From the NCBI GenBank assembly GCA_000799755.1, contig JUHI01000005.1:124001-188000 (forward strand): 64,000 bases of DNA, written 5' to 3'. The position numbers and the translations under genes are program-made. This DNA is from Martinezella tropici. Its GTDB lineage: Bacteria; Pseudomonadota; Alphaproteobacteria; Rhizobiales; Rhizobiaceae. Numbering within the stretch: the first letter of the stretch is position 1; each line of letters begins with the position of its first letter. The notes under the pieces were generated by a model that did no database searches, had not been told where the DNA came from, and was given only the letters and a program-made list of their open reading frames with translations. This document shows, piece after piece, positions 27,615 through 34,825 of the stretch.

Positions 27615-28177
27615 GCCATTGCCTCCTTGCGCAGCAATTCACGTTTGCGCTCGACATCCCAACGATAGCCGGCCATATCGCCATTACTGCGCACGACGCG
27701 ATGACAGGGCACCGCAAGCGCAATTGGATTCGCCGCGCAAGCCCGTGCGATTGCACGCGGATGGGCGAGCGGGCTGATCCAGTGACCGAGTTCCGTATAG
27801 CTCACTGTCCTGCCAGCCGAGATCGCTTTCAGCTTCTCCCACACACGACGCTGGAAGGGCGTGCCACGCATATCGAGCGTCAGATGCAGTCCGACGGTGG
27901 GCTTTTTGATGTAACGAAGCACCTTCGCCATATCGGCGTGGACTGAGCTTTCATCTTCCCTGATTGTCGATTGAGGAAAGCGGCTCGCGAGATCGGCTTT
28001 CAACTCATCCATGCTGTCACCAAGCAGAATCGAGCAGACGCCCTTGCCGCTGCGTGCCACGAGCACCATACCCAGTTCACATTGCGCAATCGCATAGGAC
28101 AAGACATCAGTAGGCACTGAGAGATGTGTCGCCCGCGGCACAGGCCGCCTGACATTGTTGTCGATCATGAGATCCAT
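27611..28177 (-). CDS. Second O6-alkylguanine-DNA alkyltransferase (Ada-C type)
   Basis: This 188-residue MGMT has PCHRVVRSNG with active-site C158 and the typical RGTPFQRRVWEKL segment. It resembles the C-terminal half of the Ada protein encoded at 31085 more than it resembles Ogt, so it may derive from a duplicated ada. The ATG at 28177 has AGGAG upstream. A near-perfect island box lies 60 bp upstream, and the Oxygenase-NA gene follows with a 4-bp overlap. Confidence 0.92.
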   Translation of the reverse strand: MDLMIDNNVRRPVPRATHLSVPTDVLSYAIAQCELGMVLVARSGKGVCSILLGDSMDELKADLASRFPQSTIREDESSVHADMAKVLRYIKKPTVGLHLTLDMRGTPFQRRVWEKLKAISAGRTVSYTELGHWISPLAHPRAIARACAANPIALAVPCHRVVRSNGDMAGYRWDVERKRELLRKEAMA

Positions 28178-28237
28178 GGCTGTAACTCCTTGCTAAATTT
28201 GCATGGTCAAACCTACCTTTCCGCCGGCAACCCCAAA

Positions 28238-28260
28238 CTCCGATCCTTGCTATCAAATCG
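28238..28260 (-). promoter_or_regulatory. Alkylation-island box, copy for the second MGMT operon
   Basis: On the minus strand it reads CGATTTGATAGCAAGGATCG followed by GAG, identical to the working consensus, 60 bp upstream of the ATG at 28177. Confidence 0.72.
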
Positions 28261-28457
28261 AGAAATCGGTCCGGGCAATGGAGAGCCGGGACACCCCTCC
28301 CCGGCCCATGGCAGATCAGCTGAAACAGCGCCCGCGCATGACATCAGGTGGGGTCGTGAAGGATCGGGCCGTGGTCGGCATCTTGCTGTTCGCCCTTGCT
28401 CGGCATATCGGAGACGGCGCGACCCGGATCGCTTAATCCGGCTCGCATCTGCTGACA

Positions 28458-28481
28458 CTCCGAATCCTGCCTTTGAAGTCG
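28458..28481 (-). promoter_or_regulatory. Degenerate alkylation-island box with no clear target
   Basis: On the plus strand it reads CTCCGAATCCTGCC then TTTGAAGTCG, similar to the consensus if a one-base insertion and deletion are allowed. No convincing gene starts about 60 bp away on the minus strand; only a 20-codon frame (28344-28406) without a ribosome-binding site is present. It may be a relic or belong to a very small gene. Confidence 0.4.
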
Positions 28482-28521
28482 GCCGGCATCCGGTTAGCGA
28501 TTGGGGCCGCTGTTCAGCTGA

Positions 28522-28773
28522 TCAGGCGAGACGCAAGACCGTTGTTTCGGCGAATATGAACATTTCACCCGAGTTGAAACGGACCTCGATTTCTCCATTT
28601 TCAAAGATATCCCAGACTGCGAACCCATCGGCGACGAGCCGCGCAACATAACATAGTACGAGTGCTTTATCAGGGTCGCTGGCTGCGAACGCCGCGATGG
28701 CGTCAAAGGCCTCTTCCGTTTCCGCTCGCGCGTGCCGGCCATTCTCTGCGTCGATGTCGCCACGAAAGAGCAT
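28522..28773 (-). CDS. Small hypothetical protein, start uncertain
   Basis: From ATG 28773 this encodes 83 residues (MLFRGDIDAENGRHARAETEEAF...), an acidic soluble protein without a known motif. AAGGA lies 11 bases upstream. The frame stays open and coding-like further upstream to a stop at 28873-28875 but holds no ATG, GTG, TTG or CTG there; two ATT codons at 28846-28848 and 28837-28839 are the only near-starts. An island box lies at 28876-28898. The gene is thus a probable regulon member, with either the ATG start or a rare ATT start. Confidence 0.6.
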   Translation of the reverse strand: MLFRGDIDAENGRHARAETEEAFDAIAAFAASDPDKALVLCYVARLVADGFAVWDIFENGEIEVRFNSGEMFIFAETTVLRLA

Positions 28774-28875
28774 GATGTGGGCGTCCTTGTCGCCACGGTC
28801 GTCTGGAGGCCTTGAAACTCGCCCGGCAGCGATGTCAATCTTGTCAATATTGGTCGAAGGGCCTGCCCGTCGTCA

Positions 28876-28898
28876 CTCCGACTATTGTTATCAAACCG
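28876..28898 (-). promoter_or_regulatory. Alkylation-island box, copy for gene 28522-28773
   Basis: The plus strand reads CTCCGACTATTG then TTATCAAACCG, 18 of 23 positions like the consensus. It is 102 bp from the ATG at 28773, further than the other copies, which may mean the true start is upstream. Confidence 0.6.
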
Positions 28899-28913
28899 AA
28901 ATAATTCGGGCCG

Positions 28914-29564
28914 CTAGAGTGCGCCGCGGAACGTCAGATTGATGCGCATGCGTCCGACCGTCTCGTGCATGCCCTCCTTCAATTCGGGCACTCCGTGATA
29001 AAACAGCCTAGAAGGACCGCCCCAGACGGCGACATCACCATGGCGGAGCGCAAACTTTCTGATCGGATCATTGCGCTTGAGGCCACCGAACTGGAAGATT
29101 GCCGGCAAGCCCAGCGACACCGAAACAATCGGATTGGTCAAGTCCCGTTCATTCTTGTCCTGGTGAAGCGAAAGACGCGCGCCCGGCTCGTAGCGATTGA
29201 TAAGGCAGGCGTCAGGGCGAAACCCGGGGTAACCAGCAAGAGATGCGGCGCTCAGTGCGAGCTCATGAAAAGATTCCGGCATCGCCGGCCATGGACGTCC
29301 AGTCTCCGGGTCGTCGCGGTCGTAGCGATAACCGCTGCGATCGGTCACCCAGCCTGCCGCACCGCAGTTCGTCATAGCCACCGACATCGTGAAGCCACCA
29401 GGCGTCACCATATGCCGAAACGGCGACTGTGCGACAATCCTATTAAGTGCCGCAAGAACATCCTTCTCAAAAGGGAGAGCCGCCCCGCGCAGTAGCACAG
29501 CGCCTTGCGCCATAGGCTCGAAGGGTGGATCAAGGGGGATAATATTATCAAACAAATCGGACAT
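28914..29564 (-). CDS. alkB: DNA oxidative demethylase AlkB
   Basis: This 216-residue 2-oxoglutarate/Fe(II) dioxygenase removes methyl groups from 1-methyladenine and 3-methylcytosine by oxidation. The iron ligands H134-Q-D136 and H190 and the 2-oxoglutarate arginines R207 and R213 are offset by exactly three from E. coli AlkB (H131, D133, H187, R204, R210). WVTDRSGYRY and INRYEPGARLSLHQDKNE are further family segments. It starts eight bases after the stop of the unknown Cys-rich gene (29573-30199) and is likely co-transcribed with it from the box at 30280. Confidence 0.95.
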   Translation of the reverse strand: MSDLFDNIIPLDPPFEPMAQGAVLLRGAALPFEKDVLAALNRIVAQSPFRHMVTPGGFTMSVAMTNCGAAGWVTDRSGYRYDRDDPETGRPWPAMPESFHELALSAASLAGYPGFRPDACLINRYEPGARLSLHQDKNERDLTNPIVSVSLGLPAIFQFGGLKRNDPIRKFALRHGDVAVWGGPSRLFYHGVPELKEGMHETVGRMRINLTFRGAL

Positions 29565-29572
29565 GGCGCCGC

Positions 29573-30199
29573 CTAATGGACATTGATGTTGATCGTCGGA
29601 TGAAAGATCGGCGCATAGCCTGCTCTAAGCGCCATAACGCTGGAAGGCGGCGTCAATAGCCAGTCGGCATTGTCGAGCATTTGCGGTGGGGCATAACCGT
29701 CATTCGTCCAGCGGTATGCCAAGCCTCCTCGCAGCGTGAATGCATCATCACCTCGCGCTACCATGGCGCCGTCAGGCAAATCACCCAGTCCCTGTGCCAG
29801 AGGATGCAGCCGCTTGCGACCGCGCTCGAGCCGCTCGGCGTGCAGCACGGCATCTATGGTGACGGCAGATGGAAGTGCTTCGCCATGACCGCCGCCCCAA
29901 CAGTTCCGGTAGTGCTCGGCAGCCGTGCGCCTGCAAAGAAAACAAGGCCTATGGCCGGCCGCCAGTGCAATCGCCTCGTCGAGGAAGAACAGTTCTGTCC
30001 AGCTCCGCGTCGCCATGACGTTGCGACGCTGTCCCTTGTAGCTGCAATTGCAGATCAGCCACGCCTTCGACGTCCAGCGCTTCCTAAGCAGTGTTTTGGT
30101 CGACGGGTTGTGGATAATGCCGCGATTACCTGTGAACATGCCGCGCTGCGAAATCGCAACGATATTGCCAAACGGAGTGACGCGGTTTTGCAGATGCAT
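29573..30199 (-). CDS. Uncharacterised protein with Ada-like cysteine motif, coupled to alkB
   Basis: This 208-residue protein of unknown function starts at ATG 30199 with AGAGGA upstream; two other in-frame starts exist at 30208 and 30253. It begins MHLQNRVTPFGNIVAISQRGMFTGNRGIIH. Cysteines occur at residues 50, 52, 86, 89 and 100; the segment LAAGHRPCFLCRR is strikingly like GFRPCKRC in the zinc domain of Ada, so metal binding is plausible. The conserved TELFFLDEAIALAAGHRPC core is familiar from unnamed bacterial proteins. It lies eight bases upstream of alkB and behind an island box, which suggests a role in alkylation damage. The zinc-site idea is inference. Confidence 0.78.
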   Translation of the reverse strand: MHLQNRVTPFGNIVAISQRGMFTGNRGIIHNPSTKTLLRKRWTSKAWLICNCSYKGQRRNVMATRSWTELFFLDEAIALAAGHRPCFLCRRTAAEHYRNCWGGGHGEALPSAVTIDAVLHAERLERGRKRLHPLAQGLGDLPDGAMVARGDDAFTLRGGLAYRWTNDGYAPPQMLDNADWLLTPPSSVMALRAGYAPIFHPTININVH

Positions 30200-30279
30200 G
30201 GCTTTCATCCTCTGCCCGGCATACAAGTTGGTGCAATTGAGGTTTGCCACCATCTTGCACCAAACAGAAGGCGGCTACA

Positions 30280-30302
30280 CTCCAAGTCTTGCGATCAAAC
30301 CC
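30280..30302 (-). promoter_or_regulatory. Alkylation-island box, copy for the unknown-alkB operon
   Basis: The plus strand reads CTCCAAGTCTTGC then GATCAAACCC, 17 of 23 positions like the consensus. It ends 80 bp before the preferred start at 30199 (71 bp before 30208). Confidence 0.6.
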
Positions 30303-30319
30303 GCAATTGGACGCATCAC

Positions 30320-30961
30320 TTATGTCAGTACGTTTCCGCGCTCACGGGGCATGCGCCATAAATACCATGCCGCAACCGTGCGATGTGGCGACCAGGCTTG
30401 GGAAAGCTGGCGCAGCTCCCTGGGTTTCGGTTGTTCCGCCAGCGACTTTAGGGCGCGATACCCCTCGCGCACACCGAAATCGTCGACAGGTAGCACATCC
30501 ATCCGCTCCAGCGAGTACATCAGAAGCATCTCGACAGTCCAACGCCCCACTCCCTTGATGGTGACCATCCGGGCAATCAGCGTCTCGTCGTCCATTATGA
30601 CCGCATTTTCGCGACTGGGAACAACTCCCGTCAGCGCGCCCTCGGCAATCGCCTTGATCGTCGCAATCTTGCTGGCGGAAAAGCCGCAGGCTCGCATTGC
30701 GTCGAAGTCGGCGGTGATCAACTGTTCCGGATGAGGGAAATCGCGACCTTCGAACAGAGCTTTGAGGCGTCCAAGGATCGCATCGCCCGCCTTGGCCGTC
30801 AGTTGCAGATAGGCAATTGCACGGACGAGCGCTTCGTAGGGTTCACGAGCAGCCTTCGGATCGTGTCGGCACGACCCCACCAGCTCAATGAGCCTGGCCC
30901 AATCGTCATCGATGCTCGAAAGGAAGGAGACGGATTCGTCATAACGAGAAGACAGGTTCAT
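30320..30961 (-). CDS. alkA: DNA-3-methyladenine glycosylase II (AlkA-type)
   Basis: This 213-residue helix-hairpin-helix glycosylase excises 3-methyladenine and other alkylated bases. The HhH motif is IKGVGRWTVEMLLMYSL (about residues 135-151), followed by the catalytic aspartate in LPVDDFGVREG (D160/D161). It lacks the N-terminal extra domain of E. coli AlkA, as is usual for this short form. The start ATG at 30961 overlaps the stop of a 44-codon frame (ATGA), and ada lies just upstream, so ada, the tiny frame and alkA form one transcript. Confidence 0.93.
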   Translation of the reverse strand: MNLSSRYDESVSFLSSIDDDWARLIELVGSCRHDPKAAREPYEALVRAIAYLQLTAKAGDAILGRLKALFEGRDFPHPEQLITADFDAMRACGFSASKIATIKAIAEGALTGVVPSRENAVIMDDETLIARMVTIKGVGRWTVEMLLMYSLERMDVLPVDDFGVREGYRALKSLAEQPKPRELRQLSQAWSPHRTVAAWYLWRMPRERGNVLT

Positions 30962-31092
30962 ATAGATGCCTTGCATTCGTCGGCAATTGCAAAGTGCAGC
31001 CGGTTGCCGATAGTAGGAACGAGGTATTCGCCGAGCACTGCCGGCGACAAGCGCATGCTTTCTGTCACGACGCCGAGAACGACTTCACACAC
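30958..31092 (-). CDS. Candidate 44-residue ORF coupled to ada and alkA
   Basis: A GTG at 31090-31092 overlaps the end of ada, and the frame ends TGA at 30958-30960, overlapping the alkA start as ATGA. It fills the otherwise non-coding 123 bp between the two genes. The product VCEVVLGVVTESMRLSPAVL... ends KASI. Third codon positions are G/C-rich as in neighbouring genes. No ribosome-binding site of note is visible. It may be a real micro-protein, a translational coupling device, or chance. Confidence 0.4.
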   Translation of the reverse strand: MCEVVLGVVTESMRLSPAVLGEYLVPTIGNRLHFAIADECKASI

Positions 31093-32173
31093 TTGCAGAC
31101 GCCTCCCTCTCAAGGAGTGCGCGTTTCCGATCGACGCCCCAGGCATACCCCGAAAGGGCGCCATCATTTCGCACCACTCGATGGCAAGGTATCGCCACCG
31201 CAAGATTATTCGCAGCACAGGCGCCAGCAACAGCCCGTACCGAGCTCGGCGAGCCTATTCGGCGCGCGATTTCGGCGTAGGATACCCTTTGACCGGATGG
31301 GATTTCCTGCAATGCCTGCCAAACTCGCCTCTGAAAGACCGTTCCTCTGACATCGAGGGGAAGATCCAGGCCGACATGCGGGTTTTCGACAAATCCCACG
31401 ACCCGCGCGATCAGCGCTTCATATTCCCGATCGGCACCTATGAGATATGCCTTCGGGAAACGGTCCTGCAAATCCCGGACAAGCTTGTCCGGATCATCTC
31501 CGAGCAGGATCGACGCAACACCCTTGGTGCTCGAGGCGACGAGGATCGCGCCGAGCGAGGTTTGTCCCACTGCGAACTTGATCTCCTCATTGGCGCCACC
31601 GCTTCGATATTGGGTCGGCGTCATGCCAAGGATACCTGTCGACTTCTCGTAGAAGCGCCCGCTCGAATTGAAGCCCGCGTCATAAATCGCCTCAGTGACG
31701 CTATTGCCGGTTTCGAGACCCTCGCGTACCTTCTTGGCCCGGTCAGCCGCAGCATAGTCCTTTGGTGTGAGACCCGTTGTCGATTTGAACAGGCGATGAA
31801 AATAGCTGGGACTGCGATCGACGGCCCCGGCGAGCTCTTCGAGCGAAGGTTCCTCTTCGCTCATCTCGATCAGACGGCAGGCTCTGGCGACGAGCGCCGC
31901 ATTTTCGCATTCAAGCGAAAGACCATCGGGATTGCAGCGCTTGCATGGCCGGAAGCCAGTCGCACGCGCGCTCTCCAGAGTATCGTGCAGCGCGACATTC
32001 TTTGGATTGGCGGTACGGGACGCGCATGACGGACGGCAATAAACGCCCGTTGTCGAAACTGAGTACCAAAGCTCGCCATCCGCCGTCTTGTCGCGTGCCA
32101 AAACGCGCGCCCAGCGTGGATCATCCGTCACCGGGAGCATAGGGGAACGGGAAGAAATCTTGGTCTTAGTCAT
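31085..32173 (-). CDS. ada: Ada: methylphosphotriester sensor, AraC-type activator and O6-methylguanine methyltransferase
   Basis: This 362-residue trifunctional regulator has all three Ada parts. Residues of about 15-85 form the zinc methyl-phosphotriester domain with Cys 46, 50, 77 and 80, each eight higher than E. coli Ada C38, C42, C69 and C72. Residues of about 90-185 are the AraC-type DNA-binding region (LEELAGAVDRSPSYFHRLFKSTTGLTPKDY). The rest is an MGMT domain with PCHRVVRNDG. Methylation of the sensor cysteine turns Ada into an activator of repair genes. A near-perfect island box sits 65 bp upstream of the start at 32173, fitting autoregulation. The upstream in-frame ATG at 32215 is too close to the box. 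Confidence 0.96.
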   Translation of the reverse strand: MTKTKISSRSPMLPVTDDPRWARVLARDKTADGELWYSVSTTGVYCRPSCASRTANPKNVALHDTLESARATGFRPCKRCNPDGLSLECENAALVARACRLIEMSEEEPSLEELAGAVDRSPSYFHRLFKSTTGLTPKDYAAADRAKKVREGLETGNSVTEAIYDAGFNSSGRFYEKSTGILGMTPTQYRSGGANEEIKFAVGQTSLGAILVASSTKGVASILLGDDPDKLVRDLQDRFPKAYLIGADREYEALIARVVGFVENPHVGLDLPLDVRGTVFQRRVWQALQEIPSGQRVSYAEIARRIGSPSSVRAVAGACAANNLAVAIPCHRVVRNDGALSGYAWGVDRKRALLEREASASV

Positions 32174-32238
32174 GATCGTCACTACCGTATTCCCATATCG
32201 TTGCAGCGTGACCATGGCCTCAATCCAAGTCGATCACA

Positions 32239-32261
32239 CTCCGATCCTTGCTCTCAAATCG
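32239..32261 (-). promoter_or_regulatory. Alkylation-island box, copy for ada
   Basis: The minus strand reads CGATTTGAGAGCAAGGATCG followed by GAG, 22 of 23 positions like the copy at 28238, 65 bp upstream of the ATG at 32173. Confidence 0.72.
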
Positions 32262-32298
32262 GTTCCCCGACCACCCGGTTCTTGCGACCGGTGTGAAT

Positions 32299-32748
32299 TC
32301 AACCGGCATGCAACACTCGACGGGTCGCGATGAGATCGATGCTTCGCAGGGCTTTGCGCAATGCGCTGCTCGACGTCGACGGCGTGTAAGGGAAATAAAT
32401 CACGTCAACGCCCAATGCCGCGAAATCCTGTTCGAGTCGGGTACCCCTTTCGGTTCCCTGCCAGTCATTTCCCTTGAACAGAATATTGAATTTGAGGCTC
32501 TTCCAAATCTCGACTTTGTTATTGGTCGTTGCAACGTATGCGGCATCGACAAAGCGAACATTGCGTACGATCTCCAACCGCTCCACGAGCGGAATGACAG
32601 GGACAACGCCTTTATGGGTCATGAGAACCTCATCTGCGACAACGCCGGCAATCAGATAATCGCAATGCTCCCTCGCCCGGCGCAGTAGATTGAGATGGCC
32701 GATATGAAACAGGTCGAAGGCGCCGGGAGCGTAACCGATGCATGTCAT
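32299..32748 (-). CDS. Cytidylyltransferase-family protein (glycerol-3-phosphate cytidylyltransferase-like)
   Basis: This 149-residue nucleotidyltransferase has GAFDLFHIGHLNLLRRA with the HIGH-type active site and the cytidylyltransferase-like order of motifs, including FKGNDW and a C-terminal SSSALRKAL. Such enzymes attach CMP or AMP to phosphorylated alcohols or sugars (TagD, PCYT2-like). The start at 32748 is preferred over a GTG at 32769. A weak copy of the island box lies 67 bp upstream at 32816-32838. Its presence in a repair island is unexplained; it could act in membrane or cell-surface repair, but that is speculation. Confidence 0.8.
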   Translation of the reverse strand: MTCIGYAPGAFDLFHIGHLNLLRRAREHCDYLIAGVVADEVLMTHKGVVPVIPLVERLEIVRNVRFVDAAYVATTNNKVEIWKSLKFNILFKGNDWQGTERGTRLEQDFAALGVDVIYFPYTPSTSSSALRKALRSIDLIATRRVLHAG

Positions 32749-32815
32749 GGCTGTGTATCCAGTTCTCACCAGTTGATTTGATGGGAGAAGCTACCGCGCT
32801 CTATGCGGTTCGACG

Positions 32816-32838
32816 CTCCGTTTCCTATTCTTGAATCT
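32816..32838 (-). promoter_or_regulatory. Weak alkylation-island box upstream of the cytidylyltransferase gene
   Basis: The plus strand reads CTCCGTTTCC then TATTCTTGAATCT, 14 of 23 positions like the consensus, at the expected distance (67 bp from 32748). An overlapping palindrome (CTTGAATC, 3-nt spacer, GATTCAAG) lies at about 32830-32848. Confidence 0.35.
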
Positions 32839-32875
32839 GCGATTCAAGGGGCGTAATTCGGCGGCACGCCGCAAA

Positions 32876-32907
32876 TAAGAGGCCCGCACGGCAAGCGGGC
32901 GGGCCTC
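32876..32907 (-). terminator. Intrinsic terminator after the SnoaL-like gene
   Basis: On the minus strand GAGGCCCGC (complement of 32899-32907) pairs with GCGGGCCTC (complement of 32879-32887) and is followed by TTATTT. It lies about 35 bp after the stop of gene 32941-33396. Confidence 0.75.
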
Positions 32908-32940
32908 AATTCCTGGAGGGACGTTTCTACCCTTGGCAGA

Positions 32941-33396
32941 TCACGCCGCCTTGACGAGGCCGAGCTGCGTCATCGCGGTGAGCCCGTCGTCCAGACCGAT
33001 CTCTTCAACGATCTTTCCATCGATGACCTTGAGGACAGTCGTGCCCGTAAAGCGCATCTTGCGACCGGTTGCAGCGGGAAGGCCTTCATAGTCGGGCAGA
33101 ACATCGTCCCAAGCTGTGCCGGTATGAGTGCCGCCGCCTTCCCATTGACCAACCACATAGTCGCCTTCGGCGATCAAATCAGCGGTGCCCCAGAAATTGA
33201 GATCGGGAAACGCTGCCCGGAAGTCTGTCATGAAGGCCTTGATATCGTCGCGGCCGCGGCGAGGTTCATGCAGGGAATACTTCAGCAACATGTCGGGAGC
33301 TGCGATCTCATCGATGACCGCAAGATTGACATCCTTGCCCCAGAACTCGGTAAACCAGCGGCCGACGACGGCCTTGTTATCATCTTCTTTGCTCAT
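32941..33396 (-). CDS. SnoaL-like / ester cyclase-family protein
   Basis: This 151-residue protein has the NTF2/SnoaL-like fold (KAVVGRWFTEFWGKDVNLAVIDEIAAPDMLL, then HEPRRGRDDIKAFMTDFRAAFPDL). Related ester cyclases and isomerases act on small hydrophobic substrates, but many members are uncharacterised. ATG 33396 follows AAAGGAT with good spacing; an ATG at 33414 is in frame but has no such site. An island box lies at 33486-33508. A terminator follows the gene, so it is probably a single-gene transcript of the proposed regulon. The biochemical role is unknown. Confidence 0.82.
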   Translation of the reverse strand: MSKEDDNKAVVGRWFTEFWGKDVNLAVIDEIAAPDMLLKYSLHEPRRGRDDIKAFMTDFRAAFPDLNFWGTADLIAEGDYVVGQWEGGGTHTGTAWDDVLPDYEGLPAATGRKMRFTGTTVLKVIDGKIVEEIGLDDGLTAMTQLGLVKAA

Positions 33397-33485
33397 GGCG
33401 GTAGATCCTTTCATCGACTTTGAAGGATCATCGAAAACGCTCGATGACCTGACGAAAGGGATAGGTGCTTGTCCGTGGTGCCAAA

Positions 33486-33508
33486 CTCCGATTCTTGTCC
33501 TCGAATGA
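33486..33508 (-). promoter_or_regulatory. Alkylation-island box, copy for the SnoaL-like gene
   Basis: The plus strand reads CTCCGATTCTTG then TCCTCGAATGA, 16 of 23 positions like the consensus. It is 89 bp from the ATG at 33396 (71 bp from 33414). Confidence 0.55.
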
Positions 33509-33752
33509 GAATGTCCGCCAACCGCTATGCTATGATCGTATCACATATGGTTGCGGCCTCAACGAGTTCACCGAGCCGTTCCATGTCATCATCGAGAATG
33601 CCGCGGGGGCGAAGGCTATCGATCGTCCCGAAAGGATCGGCGGCAGATGATCCCCAAATGTTCGAGGATCAACGCATCTGGCAGATTATCAGTCCCACAC
33701 CAGGGCCGCACTCCACAAAGGGGCAAATGTTCGGCGCTGATTGACACTCAGC
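33509..33752. other. Short intergenic region, no gene supported
   Basis: Between the last island box and the sugar ATPase stop. Short open frames here lack ribosome-binding sites and family features. Nothing else is seen. Confidence 0.45.
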
Positions 33753-34823
33753 TCAAAGCCGCAGCCCACTGCTCTTAGAGAAGATCGACGCTTTGCCGAT
33801 GTTGAAGCTAAGCCCGACATCCTTGTTCGCAGAGCGAGCGCCTTCGATGCTAAGGCGGACACTGAAACGCTTATCTAGGCAATCGAACCAGCCCAAGGCG
33901 TCTGCCCCCAGCAGTTCCGTGAAGGCAAGCCTGGCGGCTATGGAATTGGGAGCTCCGGTCGAAGTTACCGAGACATCTTCGCAGCGAATGCCCAGGACAA
34001 CCTCGCCTTCCTGTCGTGGCTTCTCAAATTTGTAGGCGGACACATCGATAGAGGTATCGCCGCTCACGAAACGCCCGTTCCCGTCAAGCCTGCCCTCCAG
34101 GAAGTTCATGGCCGGCGACCCGACGAATCCGGCCACGAACAGGCTTGCCGGCTTTTCATAGACAAGCTGTGGGTGCGCAAATTGCTCGACCTTGCCCTTG
34201 TGCATGACGGCAACCCGATCGGCCATGGTCATCGCCTCGATCTGATCGTGCGTGACATAGATCATCGTGGATTGAAGCGTCTCATGAAGCTGCTTGAGCT
34301 CGACCCGGGTTTCGGCACGCAGCTTCGCATCGAGGTTCGACAGCGGCTCGTCGAACAGGCAGATGCTGGAGGAGCGCACGAGGGCACGGCCGATCGCGAC
34401 ACGTTGGCGCTGGCCACCGGACAACTGGCTGGGCTTGCGGTCGAGAAGCGCCTCGATCTGCAGGAGCTTTGCGACCCAGGCAACCTTCTCGGCAATCGTC
34501 TGCTTCGGCGTGCCGGCGATTTCCATGCCGAAGGACAGGTTGCGCCGCACGGTCATGGCCGGAAACAGCGCGTAGGATTGAAATACCATTGCAAGCCCGC
34601 GTTGGCTGGGCTCCAGCCCGCTTACGTCCTTGCCGTCAATCACGATTTTTCCGGCATCGCAATCGTCGAGACCGGCAATGACGTTGAGCAAGGTGGACTT
34701 GCCGCAGCCCGACGGGCCGAGGATGACGATGAACTCGCCCTTCTCGATCTCCATGTCGACCGACTGCAGGATGGTGAGGGCAGCGAAGGATTTCTTGATC
34801 TGGCGAAGAGAGATACTGGACAT
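33753..34823 (-). CDS. Sugar ABC transporter ATP-binding protein (MalK/UgpC-type)
   Basis: This 356-residue ATPase has Walker A GPSGCGKST, signature LSGGQRQR, Walker B CLFDEP and a C-terminal regulatory OB-type (MalK/TOBE) region from about residue 240. The ATG at 34823 begins MSSISLRQIKK, two bases after the permease stop. It energises the carbohydrate importer whose other parts lie immediately upstream and would be the last gene of the beta-glucoside operon. Confidence 0.95.
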   Translation of the reverse strand: MSSISLRQIKKSFAALTILQSVDMEIEKGEFIVILGPSGCGKSTLLNVIAGLDDCDAGKIVIDGKDVSGLEPSQRGLAMVFQSYALFPAMTVRRNLSFGMEIAGTPKQTIAEKVAWVAKLLQIEALLDRKPSQLSGGQRQRVAIGRALVRSSSICLFDEPLSNLDAKLRAETRVELKQLHETLQSTMIYVTHDQIEAMTMADRVAVMHKGKVEQFAHPQLVYEKPASLFVAGFVGSPAMNFLEGRLDGNGRFVSGDTSIDVSAYKFEKPRQEGEVVLGIRCEDVSVTSTGAPNSIAARLAFTELLGADALGWFDCLDKRFSVRLSIEGARSANKDVGLSFNIGKASIFSKSSGLRL

Positions 34824-34825
34824 GT

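Noticed and set aside
28203-28458. Opposing frames of about 80 codons between the second MGMT gene and gene 28522
   Set aside because: Low-complexity Arg/Pro-rich products, no ribosome-binding sites, and they overlap two promoter boxes.
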